From Tigriopus japonicus (lineage: Eukaryota > Arthropoda > Copepoda > Harpacticoida > Harpacticidae): a DNA stretch of 64,000 bases. Under the pieces are notes generated by a model that saw only the letters and a program-made list of their open reading frames with translations, was not told the DNA's origin and made no database searches. Positions 10,469 to 22,234 of this stretch are shown one piece after another (the first letter of the stretch is position 1; each line of letters starts with the position of its first letter). A program made the translations under genes and the position numbers. The DNA lies in NCBI GenBank assembly GCA_010645155.1, contig JAAGOF010000122.1, positions 185,019 to 249,018 of the forward strand, given 5' to 3'.

Positions 10469-12168
10469 GGAAGATTTTTTTCGTTGTTGAAAACAAACTT
10501 AAATCTATTTACAGTTTGGCCTTCGATGAATTGCGATTGAAACCAATGTGTGGACCAATTGTTGGGGATCCGATGGTGATAACCTTGAAGGAAGGAGCAA
10601 AACCATTTGCGATCAATACGGCTTACCAGATACCAATCCCTCAAATAGCATTAGTCAAGAAAGATCTGGATGAAATGGTGGAACGGCAAATTATCGTGCC
10701 CGTGGGCGACGTCCCCACCTTGTGGTGTCATCCCTTGGTCGTTGTACCGAAGGCAGATGGTTCTTTCCGTCTATGCATTGACTTAACACGATTGAACACA
10801 GAGGTCGTCCGCTCCATCCATCCCACCAAGACTCCAGCCGAGGCAATTTGTGGTTTCAAGCCCTGTGATAAGTATTTTGTCAAATTGGACTTGATCAAGG
10901 GCTATTGGCAAATGCCTTTAGCCAAAGAATCTCAAGAGTTGACTACTTTTATAACTCCTTTTGGGAAATATTGCTTTCTTCGGTCGCCAATGGGCTTCAT
11001 TTCTACAGGAGATTCTTTCTCTTACAGAGGCGACGTGGCAATGTCCGGTCTCGAAGTCCAAAAAGTCATTGACGATATGGCTGTGGGCAAGGAGGATTAC
11101 CACGACCTCGTACGAATCACTTGTGAGATCCTTGAGCGATGTGTCCATTTTGGTATGACCGTCAATGCGAAAAAGAGCGTCATTGGAGGAGCTGAGGAAA
11201 TAGATTTCGTGGGCTTTCGTACTTCTCAAAATAGCATTCGGGCCGATCCAGAGAAAGTGGCCGCAATCTCGAGATTTCCTCCACCGGCAGATCGTCGAGA
11301 TTTGAGATCATTTCTTGGACTCGTGAATCAACTGGGTCAGTTTTCAAGCGAGATCGCCAAAAACGCCGAACCACTTCGAGGTCTGTTGAAAACTAAAAAT
11401 GTATTTTTATGGTTGCCTGACCATTTCAGTGCGTTTGAGCAAGTCAAGTCTGCCCTCACCTCTCCTCCTATTTTGGGGATGTACAAGCTTGGAGCCCAGA
11501 CCGTTCTTCAAACGAACGCATCCAAGTTGAAGGGTCTCGGGTTTGCGCTTCTACAACTCCACGATGACAAATAGCGTCTCATTCAGTGCGGATCCCGTTT
11601 TCTAAAAGAAGCGGAGACCAGATGTGCTATTCTTGAGCTCGAAGCTTTAGCAATCTATTGGGCGATCAAAAAGTGTCGGATTATTTGTCAGGTTTAAGGA
11701 AGTTTACAATGATTACGGATCACAAACCTTTAAAAAACATCTTCAATGACCAAATGCCTAATTCGATCGAAAATCCACGTATTCTCACTTATCGCTCTCG
11801 TCTTTCTTCATTCAAGTTCTCTGTGGAATGGAAATGTGGCAAGGAACATTTTATTCCTGATGCTTTATCTCGGGCACCCGTTTCGAATCCCGGGGAAGAG
11901 GACAATGATGATCAAGCCGCCTCCAATCTCCAAATAGCTGTGGTCAAAGCTGGAGAAACTGATCTCGTCCTGGACAACCTTTCTGTCCATGCCCGTTCTT
12001 CTGACGAGTACCAGGCATTGAAGTCGTCGGTGGAGAAAAACATCGTATTTAAGGTCAGATCCGGATATGTTTCGCTTTTCAAAAAGATTGCAGATGAACT
12101 ATCCGTTGATGGAGAACTCGTCCTCCGTGGCTCTCGTGTCGTCGTTCCTCCATCTGCAATTCAAGAGG
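10441..12168 (+). pseudogene. Element A RT, RNase H and start of integrase
   Basis: RT has LVVVPKADGSFRLCIDLTRLN near 10735, KLDLIKGYWQMP near 10880, RSPMGFISTGD near 10984 and a VIDDMAVG catalytic box near 11068. RNase H begins near 11505 with LQTNASKLKGLG. The first catalytic Asp of the usual TDAS motif is Asn here. A TAG stop follows at 11572-11574, then a one-base frameshift near 11685, then ITDHKPLKNIF and CGKEHFIPDALSRAP. The integrase N-terminus starts (VVVPPSAIQE) and is interrupted at 12168 by the inverted-repeat element. Confidence 0.8.
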
Positions 12169-12699
12169 GCCCAGTTTATATGCCCTGTGACAACATTGGT
12201 TGTTACAGAAATTTTCTGTCACCAAAGGGGGTTGAGTTCATAAGCCAACGAGTGAGTACATAAGTTGTGACAAGAAATCGTGTTACAGAAATCTTGACGG
12301 GGCAAAATTCCTCCGCCGCATCGTCAAAGAATCTCGTCACAACTTCACCTCCTTGCGTAAGGAGAAAGAAGTCGTCATCGAAAGAATAGTTAAATATTTA
12401 TAAGGTAAAACGGAAGAAATACAAAAAAATTATTTTTTGTGAAAAAATTTCAATTTCAATTCATAAATTGGAATGGGATTGGAAGGGAATCTCGTACTCA
12501 ATACGTTTTAGCGCATTTGTAGTCTTGAACTTCTAAGCTCCATTTGAAATCAGCTTGCAGTCCCCGCGAAGGTAGCAGCCTGCCGGATTGGTTAATACTT
12601 TAATTTTGAACCAAAAGAAACATTTTCGGAAGTGCGAACGACTATTTGACGACTTCTCATCAAGAATTTCCTCCTCCAATGGTTCTCCATCTCTTCCGG

Positions 12700-12830
12700 A
12701 CCTTCACTATCCCCTATGACTTCACCGTTGACTTTGACTTCAACTTCGCAGAATCCGCCCTCAAATCCTCCAATGCCACTTGGACCAAATTCCTCAAACG
12801 ATACTTCTGCGTGCCCCAATAAGGCAATAA
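12700..12830 (+). pseudogene. LINE ORF2 C-terminal relic
   Basis: The plus strand encodes ESALKSSNATWTKFLKRYF. This resembles the TKFLKRYLGLPFSSNNAIVHF region of the LINE at 14711-15774 and the minus-strand relic at 13585. Stops follow almost immediately. It is probably an old LINE fragment captured in the inverted-repeat element. Confidence 0.4.
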
Positions 12831-13584
12831 TAATGTATGGACACATTTGCTATGAAAAACTGAGCCATTTACCACCAAGCTGGTGAGGTTAGTGTCCAAC
12901 AGTGTTAGGAACCTGACCTTTCCGGACGCAGAGTCCGGGCACATGCTATCCTTTCCGGTCCAGGACTTGACAAAACCCAATTGTCCTTGGCTCAAAATTC
13001 CTTCGGAATATTGGCGGTCACGCACCTTCATCCGGCTTCCAGCCAACTTCCAACAACGATGGGAACCGACAAAGGACCTGCTTTATCTGGCCCAACCCAC
13101 TTTTATGTAACAACAAAGATTATCATCATTTTCCTCTGCCCAATACCTTGTACTGTTTGTTCATCCCCTGTTCATTTTTTCATGCGTACTCAAAAACAAT
13201 TCTAGTTAATTCAAATGTGATGTGACAATTCTGATGGTATATTTCTTACACTTTTCTGACACTGTCAGTTTACCATGTATTTTTAATTTCTTCTATACGC
13301 CTTGACATGATCGAGAATGGCAATAAAACATTCTTGTGACTAAAAAAATGTTTGGCTCGAATTCAAGTTGGGGTATTGTTATTGAACCTTCATGAACACA
13401 TTTTTCGCCTTTAAACTCTTATAAGGATTAGGGTTTTGGACAATATTCAGTAATACTTGTAATTATTCTTATAATGGTACAGTAGTAAGCCTATGTTGGC
13501 TTTTTTTAGTTTGAATTGTACATCGAATTACAACTAATGAATTGCTTCCATGGTTTGGGATCGTGATCATAAAGATATTCCACA

Positions 13585-13900
13585 TCAGATAGGTGCTGCC
13601 AAGAGGGATTGCTCGATAGACTTTTTGAATCTTGATATACACTTTGCCTCCTTTGGAAGTTTGTTCCAAAGTTCAATGACTTGGCCATGAAAAAGGGCAA
13701 TAGATGGAGCTTCATTCAAGACTGAGACAGGCTGAGGTATCGTATGAGGAATTTGGTCTAGGTGATGGTATCCACGAATTTGAGGACGGATTCAGTGGAG
13801 TTGGGAACCCGAGATGAAGGCCATGGAGAAACAAGAGGGGTGATGAATGTCCGGAGAATCATTGGAGGAGGAAGGTATTTGGTAGGTATTCTTTTGCAGA
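13585..13900 (-). pseudogene. LINE ORF2 C-terminal relic, opposite orientation
   Basis: The minus strand ends with WNKLPKEAKCISRFKKSIEQ and a stop at 13585-13587. This resembles the tail found at the C-terminus of many CR1/Jockey-type LINE polyproteins. Upstream is a degenerate TKFLIRYLSLS stretch similar to the nearby LINE pieces. It has several stops and frame changes. Confidence 0.45.
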
Positions 13901-14710
13901 TGCATTCGATCCGGGCCTGGCCTTGGTTATTGCCAGGTTGAGGTCCTAGGTGAAGGAGAGTTCAGTAGTGAAGGGAAAACCGACAAAGTTGGAGGTATTG
14001 ACGATTTCTATCGGGCTATTCTTGCTGTGGAATGAGGTGGGTGGGTGGCGAATGACCTTAACGGAAAACCATGGCCTTCGTTTTGATGGTGTTGACTGGA
14101 AGGCTATTTTCTTGGCAATAACCGTGATGAGAATTGGTGGCTCTTTGCAATTCCATTGCTAATAGATGCCTATAAACGGCCTCATCTTTACCCTGATCCC
14201 ATTTCCAGGTCGAGAGTAAACAATTTCGTTAGCTGATGACGACTTATTCAGAGTTGCCGTTTGGAATATTTCCAAAAGTTGCCTGACGGATGACGCCAGC
14301 TAATTAATGTTGATTTTCGGCTTATTACCGAACACAATACTGTTTAATTTTTACCTCAATGAACGAAATGCAAAAGCAACAATTTTTTGAGCTCTCAAAA
14401 AAAGACACGAGCCAGTGATTCGGTGACCTGGCATTGAAGAAGGAAAGAAAAATGGCAACTACTTTTGCGTACGACGCATTTTGCAATCCTGTTACAACTC
14501 AATTCGTCACGTGTTATATGAACTCGATTGACGATCTCGAAGGTCCCAAAAGTGGCCATATGAACTCAACCGTCACGTTACAGAATATGACGAAGGTTGT
14601 GACAGAAAAATCTTGTGACAAGGCATATAAACTGGGCTATTGTCGTTACTTCATGCCAGTCATCAGGGCGTGGAAAGAACGAAGAGGCGAGCCAGGCAGA
14701 TTGTATTTTG

Positions 14711-15774
14711 TTTTTTTATATATATATGTCTTTATTGCGATGTCAAATTCATCAGTGTGGTTTATGTGTTGCAGAAGTACAGTGAATGATATGGGTGGGC
14801 GTTATTTCCACATTGTGTGCAAATACATGAGTCTGTGGAACTTGTGTGGTACTCTTTACGTCTGCATGTTTGGTAGTGGTCGGAGTCTAATAATTCTCTG
14901 AATATTCGTCTACGATGATGTGGGTTGGTGGAAATGGAAGAAGGTGCTCGACTCCTCCAAAAGTAGGTCGGAACAAGGCTTATGATGTTCATTTCAGGAA
15001 CTTCCGGAACTTCGTTGAACAAGGCTAATTTCGTCCCAATAAAACCAGTCCCAAGTTTTATGGCTGAGATCCTGTCCAAAGATATGCTTTTAAGCCAGTA
15101 TTCTAGGGTCACGGTGGAAGTGAGAAAGTGGACTATTGCATTGTTGGAGGAAAAAGGAAGACCGAGGTACCGTTTAAGAAATTTTGTGAAGACCGAGTTG
15201 GTTGCTTCCCAAACGTTTTTTGAGATGGAACAGGAAATCCAAATAGGGATAGCAAATTCATACAATGGTAGAATGTAGATCTGGAAGACCTTCATAGCCA
15301 AGTAGAAGGGAAGTTTTGGGAGGTCAAGACGTGGAAAGAGGAATCCAATCTTCGCTCGAGCTTTTAGATTGATCTCCTTAAGATGAGACGAAGAAACAAG
15401 TTGCGAGGAGAACGTAACTCCGAGGTATCGGAAAGTGTTCACTCGTTCAAGCTTCTCGTCGTCAAACGTCCAGGAACAGCTCGGTAAGCGTCCCTTGTGG
15501 AAGACTAGTATTTTAGATTTGACCACGTTGACCACCAAGTCATTTTCTTTGCAGTAACTTTGGAGATCGTTAAGAGCATGTTGTAGATCTTCGCTTGAGT
15601 CCGAGATCAAACAAAGGTCATCCGCATACATGAGGAGGCGCAATCTTTTATGTCCAAGAAGCACTCCCTGATGAGAAAGAGATTCCGGAAGGTCGTGTAT
15701 GAAAAGATTGAACAAAATGGGAGAGCAAGGGTCACCTTGAGGTACGCCGTTGTTCGTGGAAAATTTTCGCGACT
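14711..15774 (-). mobile_element. 5'-truncated LINE inserted in element A
   Basis: The minus-strand sequence ends in AATAAAG followed by a TA/A-rich tail (complement of 14711-14725). It is flanked by the 10-bp duplication TTGTATTTTG (14701-14710 and 15775-15784). Deleting it restores the integrase frame. These are the marks of target-primed reverse transcription with 5' truncation. Confidence 0.9.
14762..15772 (-). pseudogene. LINE reverse transcriptase, C-terminal two-thirds
   Basis: A long open minus-strand frame begins inside the RT at the truncation point. It has NNGVPQGDPCSPILFNLFIH and the LMYADDLCLIS catalytic box, then the thumb and a C-terminal segment with CICTQCGNNAHPYHSLYFC, a Cys/His cluster such as closes many R1/Jockey/CR1-type polyproteins. 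The frame is open to its stop at 14762. The 5' part, with endonuclease and most RT fingers, is absent, so it is dead on arrival. The exact LINE clade is not determined. Confidence 0.85.
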
Positions 15775-16571
15775 TTGTATTTTGGCCAGGATTTACATCC
15801 GACATTACTAACATGATCGAAAATTGTCGGGAATGCGCCTATTTTCGGCCTTAAAATCCGCCAGAACCGTTGTTGTCTACGGATCAACCTTCTCGTCCTT
15901 TTGAGATGGTATTCGCAGATTTTTTCTCATATGCAGGGAAAGATTTCCTCATATATACCGATCGTTTTTCGGGGTTTTCCCTGATGGCTCGATTTAATTC
16001 TTCCCCCCTGTTCTCTTCTCTCGTTCAGGAACTCCGTGTTTTTTTCACCGTGATGGGCGTACCCAATATATTCCATTCACTCCTTTTGCCTCGTCTTTCA
16101 CCCAAGATTTTTTCGAGCGTTGGGGTGAAGAATGGAGACCTTCGTCGCCTCATAACCCCCAATCCAATGGGCACACCGAGTCCAACGTCAAGGCTTACAA
16201 GTATCTTCTCGCCAAATGCCGGGGGGAGTGGGGATCGGAAGAATTCCTGTTTGGATTGTTGGAGCTCCGAAACACTCCGCGTTCGGATGGATTATCTCCT
16301 GCCCAACGATTGTTCGGTCGTCCTCTCAGGTCAAAATTACCGATTCATAGGAAAGCCTTGTTACCTGAATTTCAGATCTCGTCTGAGCAAGCTGATGCCA
16401 AGCGCATTCAAGATGATGCTATTCGCAAGGCGTATTTTATTATGATCGGACCACTAGAGCGCGGAAGAAGCTTCCCCTTGGGCAATCGGTCCTCGTTCAA
16501 AATCCAACCACGCGACGATGGGATCGACATGGTATTGTTGTGGACAACAAGCAACCTCGACGGTACCTTAT

Positions 16572-16677
16572 TGTCTTACACGTAAGTGTACTCAAACTGG
16601 AATGCCTTTATTCAACAAAATTCTGCATGAACATATATGAGCACAGGGTGACCTGATGAAATCTAAAATACTATACA
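16572..16677 (-). repeat. 3' LTR of element C
   Basis: 106 bp, identical to 21912-22017. TGTATAG...AAGACA on the minus strand. It follows a polypurine tract at 16678-16688 (CCAAGGGGGAAT on the minus strand). Confidence 0.92.
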
Positions 16678-16689
16678 ATTCCCCCTTGG
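16678..16689 (-). other. Polypurine tract of element C
   Basis: The minus strand reads CCAAGGGGGAAT directly before the 3' LTR. Confidence 0.6.
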
Positions 16690-16712
16690 AGTCTGAACTT
16701 CACATTTGATGG

Positions 16713-18578
16713 TTATGTAACAACAAATCGATTGGGAGGATGTCGGACACGTTCACTACGACGAAGTTCAGACAATGTATTGTTTTCGACCAATCTTTTA
16801 TTGTCATTAGCATTGGATTCATTTGGTGGATTCATGCTAAATGGCTTCAAAAATCTCCGATTCCGAAGGTATTCTTTTCCCTCGCACAAGATAGTGTATG
16901 ATCTCTGATTGTCCCGCATATTGACAATTTTCCCAATCTTGTTCCACATATTGGTTTGGGGATCTTGAATCCGGACTAATGATCCAATTTTCAAAGGTTC
17001 TAAGATTTTGGATCCATTATCATAGACCACTTTGCGATTCTTGTGGAGCAATGCTCGATTTAGTTCCCCCTCAGGGATTTTTTCCTGATCAATTCTCTTT
17101 AATCGAGACGGGTGAACTGGCAATAAAGTTCGTAAAGGACGTCCGTAAAGCCATTCGGCGGGAGACAAGCCGTCCTCTCGTGGGGTGTTTCTCCATTCAA
17201 GAATTGCCTTATCAAATTCGTTCTGATCCAATCCTCCATTGGGTTTCCAATATTTTTTAACGAGATCTTTCATGGCCTTAACAGCTGCCTCGGCATGGCC
17301 ATTGGATTGGGCATAATAAGCCGACGACGTTATATGCTCTATCTCGAATTCAGAACAGAAGTCTTTGAATTCCTGTCCACGAAACTGTGGTCCAGCGTCA
17401 CTTCGTAGCTTGCAAGGAATTCCATGAGAGCTAAAAAATCTCCGGAGGCTTGAGATCACTTGCTTCGTGTTCGGACAGTTTCGATACGCTTCCATTTGCG
17501 GCCAACCAGTATATCTATCGACATAAACCAGAAAATACTGACCACCAAATTCAAACAAGTCGGTACTCGCTGATTCAAACGGGAATTCGACTGGATCGTC
17601 CGATATCATTGGTTCCTTGGCTTGGCTTGGCCGATAAGTTTGACATTCATCGCAATCATTCACCATTTGCACTATCTCGTTCATCATACCGTGCCAGAAA
17701 ATTGTTCCACGAGCTCTTGCTTTGGTTCGAACAATCCCCTGGTGTGATAGATGTAATCTTTTCAGAACTTCTTTTCTTGCCGATGTAGGTATGACAATGC
17801 GGGTCGAGTCTATCAAGACAAGTCCGCTACCATCAATACTTAATCTGTCCCATTCTTTCCGAAATAAATGACCAGGATGATTATTAGCGAGCTTTTCCAA
17901 AGCTTTATTCGTGCGAATAGCCTCATACAATTGTATATACGATTCGTCTTGTAAAGCCTCGCGGCTTAAGAATCCTGCACTTTGTGAAACGGATCCAAGA
18001 GAATCGCCTTCGTTAATAACCGATAATTGTGCAACAATGATTTCACGAAACTCTACTTCTGGATCGTCCTCCGGTCCCTTTATCGGAGCTCGGCTCAGTG
18101 CATCGGCTATGCAATGTGTTTTACCTTTCACCCATTCCTTGGTAAATACAAATGGGGAAAGTTTTTCGACCAATCGCTGTAGTCTTGGATTTTGAATGGC
18201 GTCCAAATTTGTCCCCTTGATTATACCCAACAGGGGTTTATGATCTGTGACGACCACGAAACTTTCGCGTCCCAATAGATACTTTTTACACTTGTGTACC
18301 GACCATTGTACAGCCAAAAGCTCAATTTCGCAAGTGGCGTATCGTGTCTCAGCATCTGAAAGATACCTGGAGCCGCATTAAACCAATTTCCAGCCCTCAG
18401 AATGTTCCTGAAGTAGGACATAGCCTAATCCATGTAGACGTGAAGCATCCGTCAATAATTTTGTCGGAAGCCTTGGATCATAATGAGAAAGCACCGGTGG
18501 CGATGACAATTCTCTCTTTGTTTCTTCAAAAGCTTCTTGATGCTCCACAAGCCATTGGAAGCATGCCTTGGTGGATAA
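16713..18578 (-). pseudogene. Element C RNase H and integrase
   Basis: RNase H has LLTDASRLHGLGYVL near 18440 and VTDHKPLLGI near 18240, with a TAA stop between them at 18378-18380. Integrase has HLSHQGIVRTKARARG and CDECQTYRPS (HHCC region), STDLFEFGGQYF (first Asp), RSDAGPQFRGQEF (second Asp) and NGHAEAAVKAM (Glu). It closes with RIQDPQTNMW and a RRSERVRHPPNRF tail. The chain runs to the stop at 16713 without a frameshift. Every catalytic residue I can check is present, so the stop is the only visible defect in this part. Confidence 0.88.
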
Positions 18579-18581
18579 TTA

Positions 18582-19985
18582 ACCACGAAGTGGTGCTGAT
18601 ACCGTCGAAATTCTGGGGGAAAACGACGATAATTGATTCACCATTCCAAAAAAACTTCTTAGATCGGTGATATTCATGGGCCTTGGAAACTCGGAAATTG
18701 CTTCAACTTTCGACGGATCAGCCCGAATTCCATTTCGACCAATCAAAAATCCAACAAATTCCACCTCCGATCCAACTACAAATTTATGAGGTGCAAGTGT
18801 GATCTGATGTTCTCTACAGCGGTCCAAAACACACTGGATTGTTTCAATCAGATCTTTGAAGGTATCGCCATAGCAAATAATATCATCAACCACTTTTTTA
18901 ATGTTGGGAATTCCTTCAAGAGCAAGATCTCCCCGAAGACAATATTCGTCTCCGGACGAAGCCAGTCCCATTGGTGCCCTAGCAAATCGTTTTCTGCCCC
19001 ATTTTGTCATGAACGTCGTAAGTTTTTTACTTTCCTCGTCCAGAGGGATCTGCCAGTAGCCTTTAGTGGCGTCTAAAGTCGCAAACCACCTTGCTGATGC
19101 AGGAATTGACGAGGTTATCTCTTTGGGACTTGGGAAAGGATGATTTGGACGATGAACAAATTTGTTCAAGCCACGGAAATCAATCACCAATCGAACTCCT
19201 CCGCTCGGTTTTGGTACCACCAAAAATGGCGAAACCCAATCTGAGGGGCCATCTGCATCCTCTGTTACTCCCATTCTATCCATGAAATCCAATTCTTCCG
19301 TGGCCTTTTCTTCCCAGGCATATGGTATTGCTATAGCAGTAGTGCAATGAGTTGGTTTACAATCCCCCATCGCCTTCAAATGGATATGCATCGGTGGTCC
19401 TTTCATGGCCTTAAACGAAGTGGTCGAATCAAACACATCCTCATAACTTTTAATCATTTGTTCCTTCCATCTCACAATGCGACACTCATCCTCCAAATCG
19501 CTAGGCAATTCGAACTGAACTGCCTTTGTCCCTTTACACACATGTTCATGTAATGGAACAGGATCTGGGAATGTCATAGGAATCATTCCAAGTGACATCA
19601 TATCATGCCATGAAAGTATAAAATCATGGGTATCTGGAGATACAAATGCAGTAGTAAGAGTTGTATATTTACCCCATTCAGCTTTGATCTCAACCACACC
19701 ATCACACTTCATTTCACTGCCATTTGCCGTAAATATTCGACACTTTCGGGATCTATCAATACGAATCTTGTATTTTTGGATTATTGAAGAAGAAACAATT
19801 GAATCCGTTGCACCAGTGTCCGGTAATACGTACAAACGAACTTTTACTCCTGAATTTAAATAAAACGTAACAGGAGCTAACGGAGTTGATCTCCCAATAT
19901 GGTTCTTGGCCATACAAATGCGCACCGCATTTGTTTTTACAACATCCTTTTCACTCGATTTTATCTTTGATTGAGTTTTAAGAGT
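18582..19985 (-). pseudogene. Element C protease and RT
   Basis: Protease active site VLPDTGATDSIVSS near 19815 and FILSWHDMMSLGM near 19590. RT has PFLVVPKPSGGVRLVIDFRG near 19195, WFATLDATKGYWQIPLDEE near 19060, RAPMGLASSGDEY near 18965 and VVDDIICYGD near 18880. It then passes FVGFLIGRNGIRADPSKVEA and RSFFGMVNQL to a TAA stop at 18579-18581, in the same frame as the rest. The protease and RT domains look complete. Confidence 0.88.
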
Positions 19986-21149
19986 GCACATCGGTCTTAC
20001 ATGGCCCAATTTGCCACAGCCATGACAAGTTTTGTCCTTTGCTGGACAATCTTCACGTGCGTGTTGTTTCCGTCCACAATAATTGCACTTAGTCGCCTCA
20101 TCCATTTTTGGCTTTGGCCCTTTCGATGTATCACGACTTTTGAATCTTCCTCGGGATCTGCTTCGTACCGTTGTGGTTTTATTTAATTTGCTCGTTTCGC
20201 ATTCCCCTCGAAAAATTTGTTGATTGGCTTCGGCGGTCTCCCAAGCTAAACACTTAGTTTTGATTTTCGATAAGTCAGGATCCACAATTTTAAGAAGATC
20301 TTTTTGTAGTTCCTTATCCCGCACTGCTACTACAATGTGGGTAGCCAATTGGTCCTCATACGACATATTGTTGAGTTCGGCATTACTGCCTAACAACTTA
20401 AGTCGAACAAAAAACTCAGAGAACAACTCTCCAGGCTTCTGAACGCATCTCCGAAAAGCAACTCGACGAGTCATTACGGATAAACTGTCCTAAAAATGTC
20501 GTTGAAGAACCTCCAAAACATTGTTGACCTGCATCATCTCCGTCACATCAAGTAATTGGTCCATTATCTGAATGGTTTTGACAAGACATCCTCTCAAGTA
20601 TGCACGCTGCTCTCGATGAGGAAATTTATCCATTCGATTTGACATGAAATAATCCTCAAAACTGGTTCTCCACACTTTGAAATCTGCCAACGATCCATCA
20701 GCACGAAGTTCGTCTGGTTTTAGGGCCATATTGATTCGGTTTGAAAGTTTGGTTGTTCCGTGTACTGACTCGAGTGGTGTTTATTCAGATATTCGATTCT
20801 CAACATACACACGAATGGCTCGTAATTTAGGTCGAATTTCCGATAGGTCATTAAGCAAAGAACAATGAAGGAGGAAATTTTCATCATTTTCAAGCTGATC
20901 TTCATCAACCTCTTCCAAATCAAGACATTCAGAAACTGCTGACCCATATTTCTGTACATATTCTTCAACTGGACCCAATTCAGATTCTAGGCCAATTACA
21001 TCAGATAAGATAGTAGTGTCACACATGTTACTCAAACTAGACACTTTTTCTTTCATGCCACCAACCATGTTCTTAGCAACGCGACAATATTGTCCTCTGC
21101 TTCGACGAGCACTTGATATAGACTTTTTATCATCTGCCATTTTGACCAC
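19986..21149 (-). pseudogene. Element C gag
   Basis: This is the minus-strand frame upstream of the protease. It has an acidic helical N-terminal part, a DFKVWRTSFEDYFMSNRM segment, a capsid-like region (GELFSEFFVRLKLLG) and two zinc knuckles, CNYCGRKQHAREDC and CHGCGKLGHVRPMC, near 20080 and 20020. In-frame stops are TAA at 20781-20783 and TAG at 20490-20492. A start near 21140 (MADDKKS) is plausible. The frame is the same as protease, RT and integrase, indicating a gag-pol fusion ORF. Confidence 0.82.
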
Positions 21150-21911
21150 ACTGAAAATTTATGTTGTCTGAATAGTAGAAACGTGTCACGACGATCCCCC
21201 TAACATAATCATACTGGTCAAAAACAATCTTTACAGTTAAGAAAGAAAACGAAAATAACGATAATGGATAGCAATGCTTGGATTGATCTCACCAAATCTT
21301 CCATAATCCAGTGTTTGCAATATTTCCGAGCTTGTGATCAACCTATATATAGCAGAACCATAATAATGAACTTCAATATATCTTCTTCCGTCATCTCATC
21401 CATCCAAACGTAATCATCTGAATATAATCTTTCGTGTTGGTAATGTCCATAATGTCGTTGACGTATTGGTCCAATATGATTGAAATTCCCACGATATGTC
21501 CGACCAAATTTATCCCCGAAAGTGACGGGGTAGCAATTCGGCGATTCGCCAATCGGCCTCTGATGACGGAACGTTATTTGCGTTGATGTCGTTTGATGAG
21601 CAGAATATTTGCTACGGCGATAATGACGTCGAAATATATAGCAACGCCCACATTGAACGTCGGTACTGCGTCGACATCACCACGGATAAAAATATGTACG
21701 GATGATTCCAGTTCGACTCAATAAAAGCCCGTTAACGGGTTATTCTTCGTTAAATCCACTCCAGATATAGATGTGGTGTGAACAAAAGGTGCTAATGCAT
21801 TGAACACCCCAAGATCTGTATGGCAATACCACCAATAGTCTTGTGATTCACTTTCACAAAGTACGAAAGAAGAGGCTATTTGTCTCGGTTCTTAACAAGC
21901 CGTCTGCGCCA
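21150..21911 (-). other. Element C 5' leader with primer-binding site
   Basis: About 760 bp between the 5' LTR and gag with no gene that I can support. The minus-strand bases next to the LTR (21911 to 21898) read TGGCGCAGACGG, a primer site one base away from the tRNA-Ser type in other elements. The rest would be an untranslated leader, long for this class. Confidence 0.6.
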
Positions 21912-22017
21912 TGTCTTACACGTAAGTGTACTCAAACTGGAATGCCTTTATTCAACAAAATTCTGCATGAACATATATGAGCACAGGGTGACCTGATGAA
22001 ATCTAAAATACTATACA
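21912..22017 (-). repeat. 5' LTR of element C
   Basis: 106 bp, identical to 16572-16677. It is followed by CTTAT, the target duplication, and then by the tail of element A's integrase. Confidence 0.92.
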
Positions 22018-22022
22018 CTTAT

Positions 22023-22176
22023 CCGTTTCCCGTCAGGTCGAACGACGAAACGAAATCTTCGATTTCTTCGCCAAACCCCCCGTGATTTTGTTGATGGTGA
22101 TTCAGAGGTTGTCAAGGAAGAACTTCCGAGACGATCCATCCGAGAAAGACGTCAAGTTGAACGTTTTCAATTTTAA
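22023..22176 (+). pseudogene. Element A integrase C-terminal tail
   Basis: This continues the frame left at 16571. It ends with a basic RRSIRERRQVERFQF stretch and a stop near 22176, like the RRSERVR tail of element C. It is followed by the polypurine tract and 3' LTR. Confidence 0.7.
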
Positions 22177-22222
22177 ATGTATGTTTATTGGAAAATTTAT
22201 ATATTCAGAGTCCTTCATATTT

Positions 22223-22234
22223 GAAAAGGGGAGT
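22223..22234 (+). other. Polypurine tract of element A
   Basis: GAAAAGGGGAGT precedes the 3' LTR at 22235. Confidence 0.6.

Larger units (their letters stand above)
12169..14637. mobile_element. Inverted-repeat element in integrase of element A
   Basis: The ends are inverted copies. The left begins GCCCAGTTTATATGCC and the right ends with its complement. Similarity is imperfect but continues for more than 70 bp, including shared GGTTGAGTTCATA blocks. No target duplication is visible. Deleting 12169-14637 joins the integrase frame of element A in register. The interior has no transposase I can recognise; it holds two degenerate LINE pieces and AT-rich sequence. It could be a DNA transposon that leaves no duplication, or one whose duplication was lost. 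Class unknown. Confidence 0.65.
14638..16571 (+). pseudogene. Element A integrase, main part (contains a LINE)
   Basis: The frame resumes at 14638 with LLHASHQGV and RTKRRARQI, part of the HHCC domain. It is split by the LINE and continues at 15785 with WPGFTSDI and CRECAYFRP, then a TAA stop at 15853-15855. The first catalytic Asp is in VFADFFSYAG near 15905. The second Asp motif is missing: the sequence jumps from a GVPNI stretch to SSFTQDFF. The Glu region is near 16160 (NPQSNGHTESNVK). Element C interrupts at 16572 and the C-terminal tail is at 22023-22176. Confidence 0.78.
16572..22017 (-). mobile_element. Gypsy element C nested in integrase of element A
   Basis: The two 106-bp LTRs (16572-16677 and 21912-22017) appear identical. 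They are flanked by CTTAT (16567-16571 and 22018-22022). The minus strand encodes gag, protease, RT, RNase H and integrase in one continuous frame broken by four in-frame stops. The RT group (VVDD box) resembles elements A, J and H. Confidence 0.93.
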
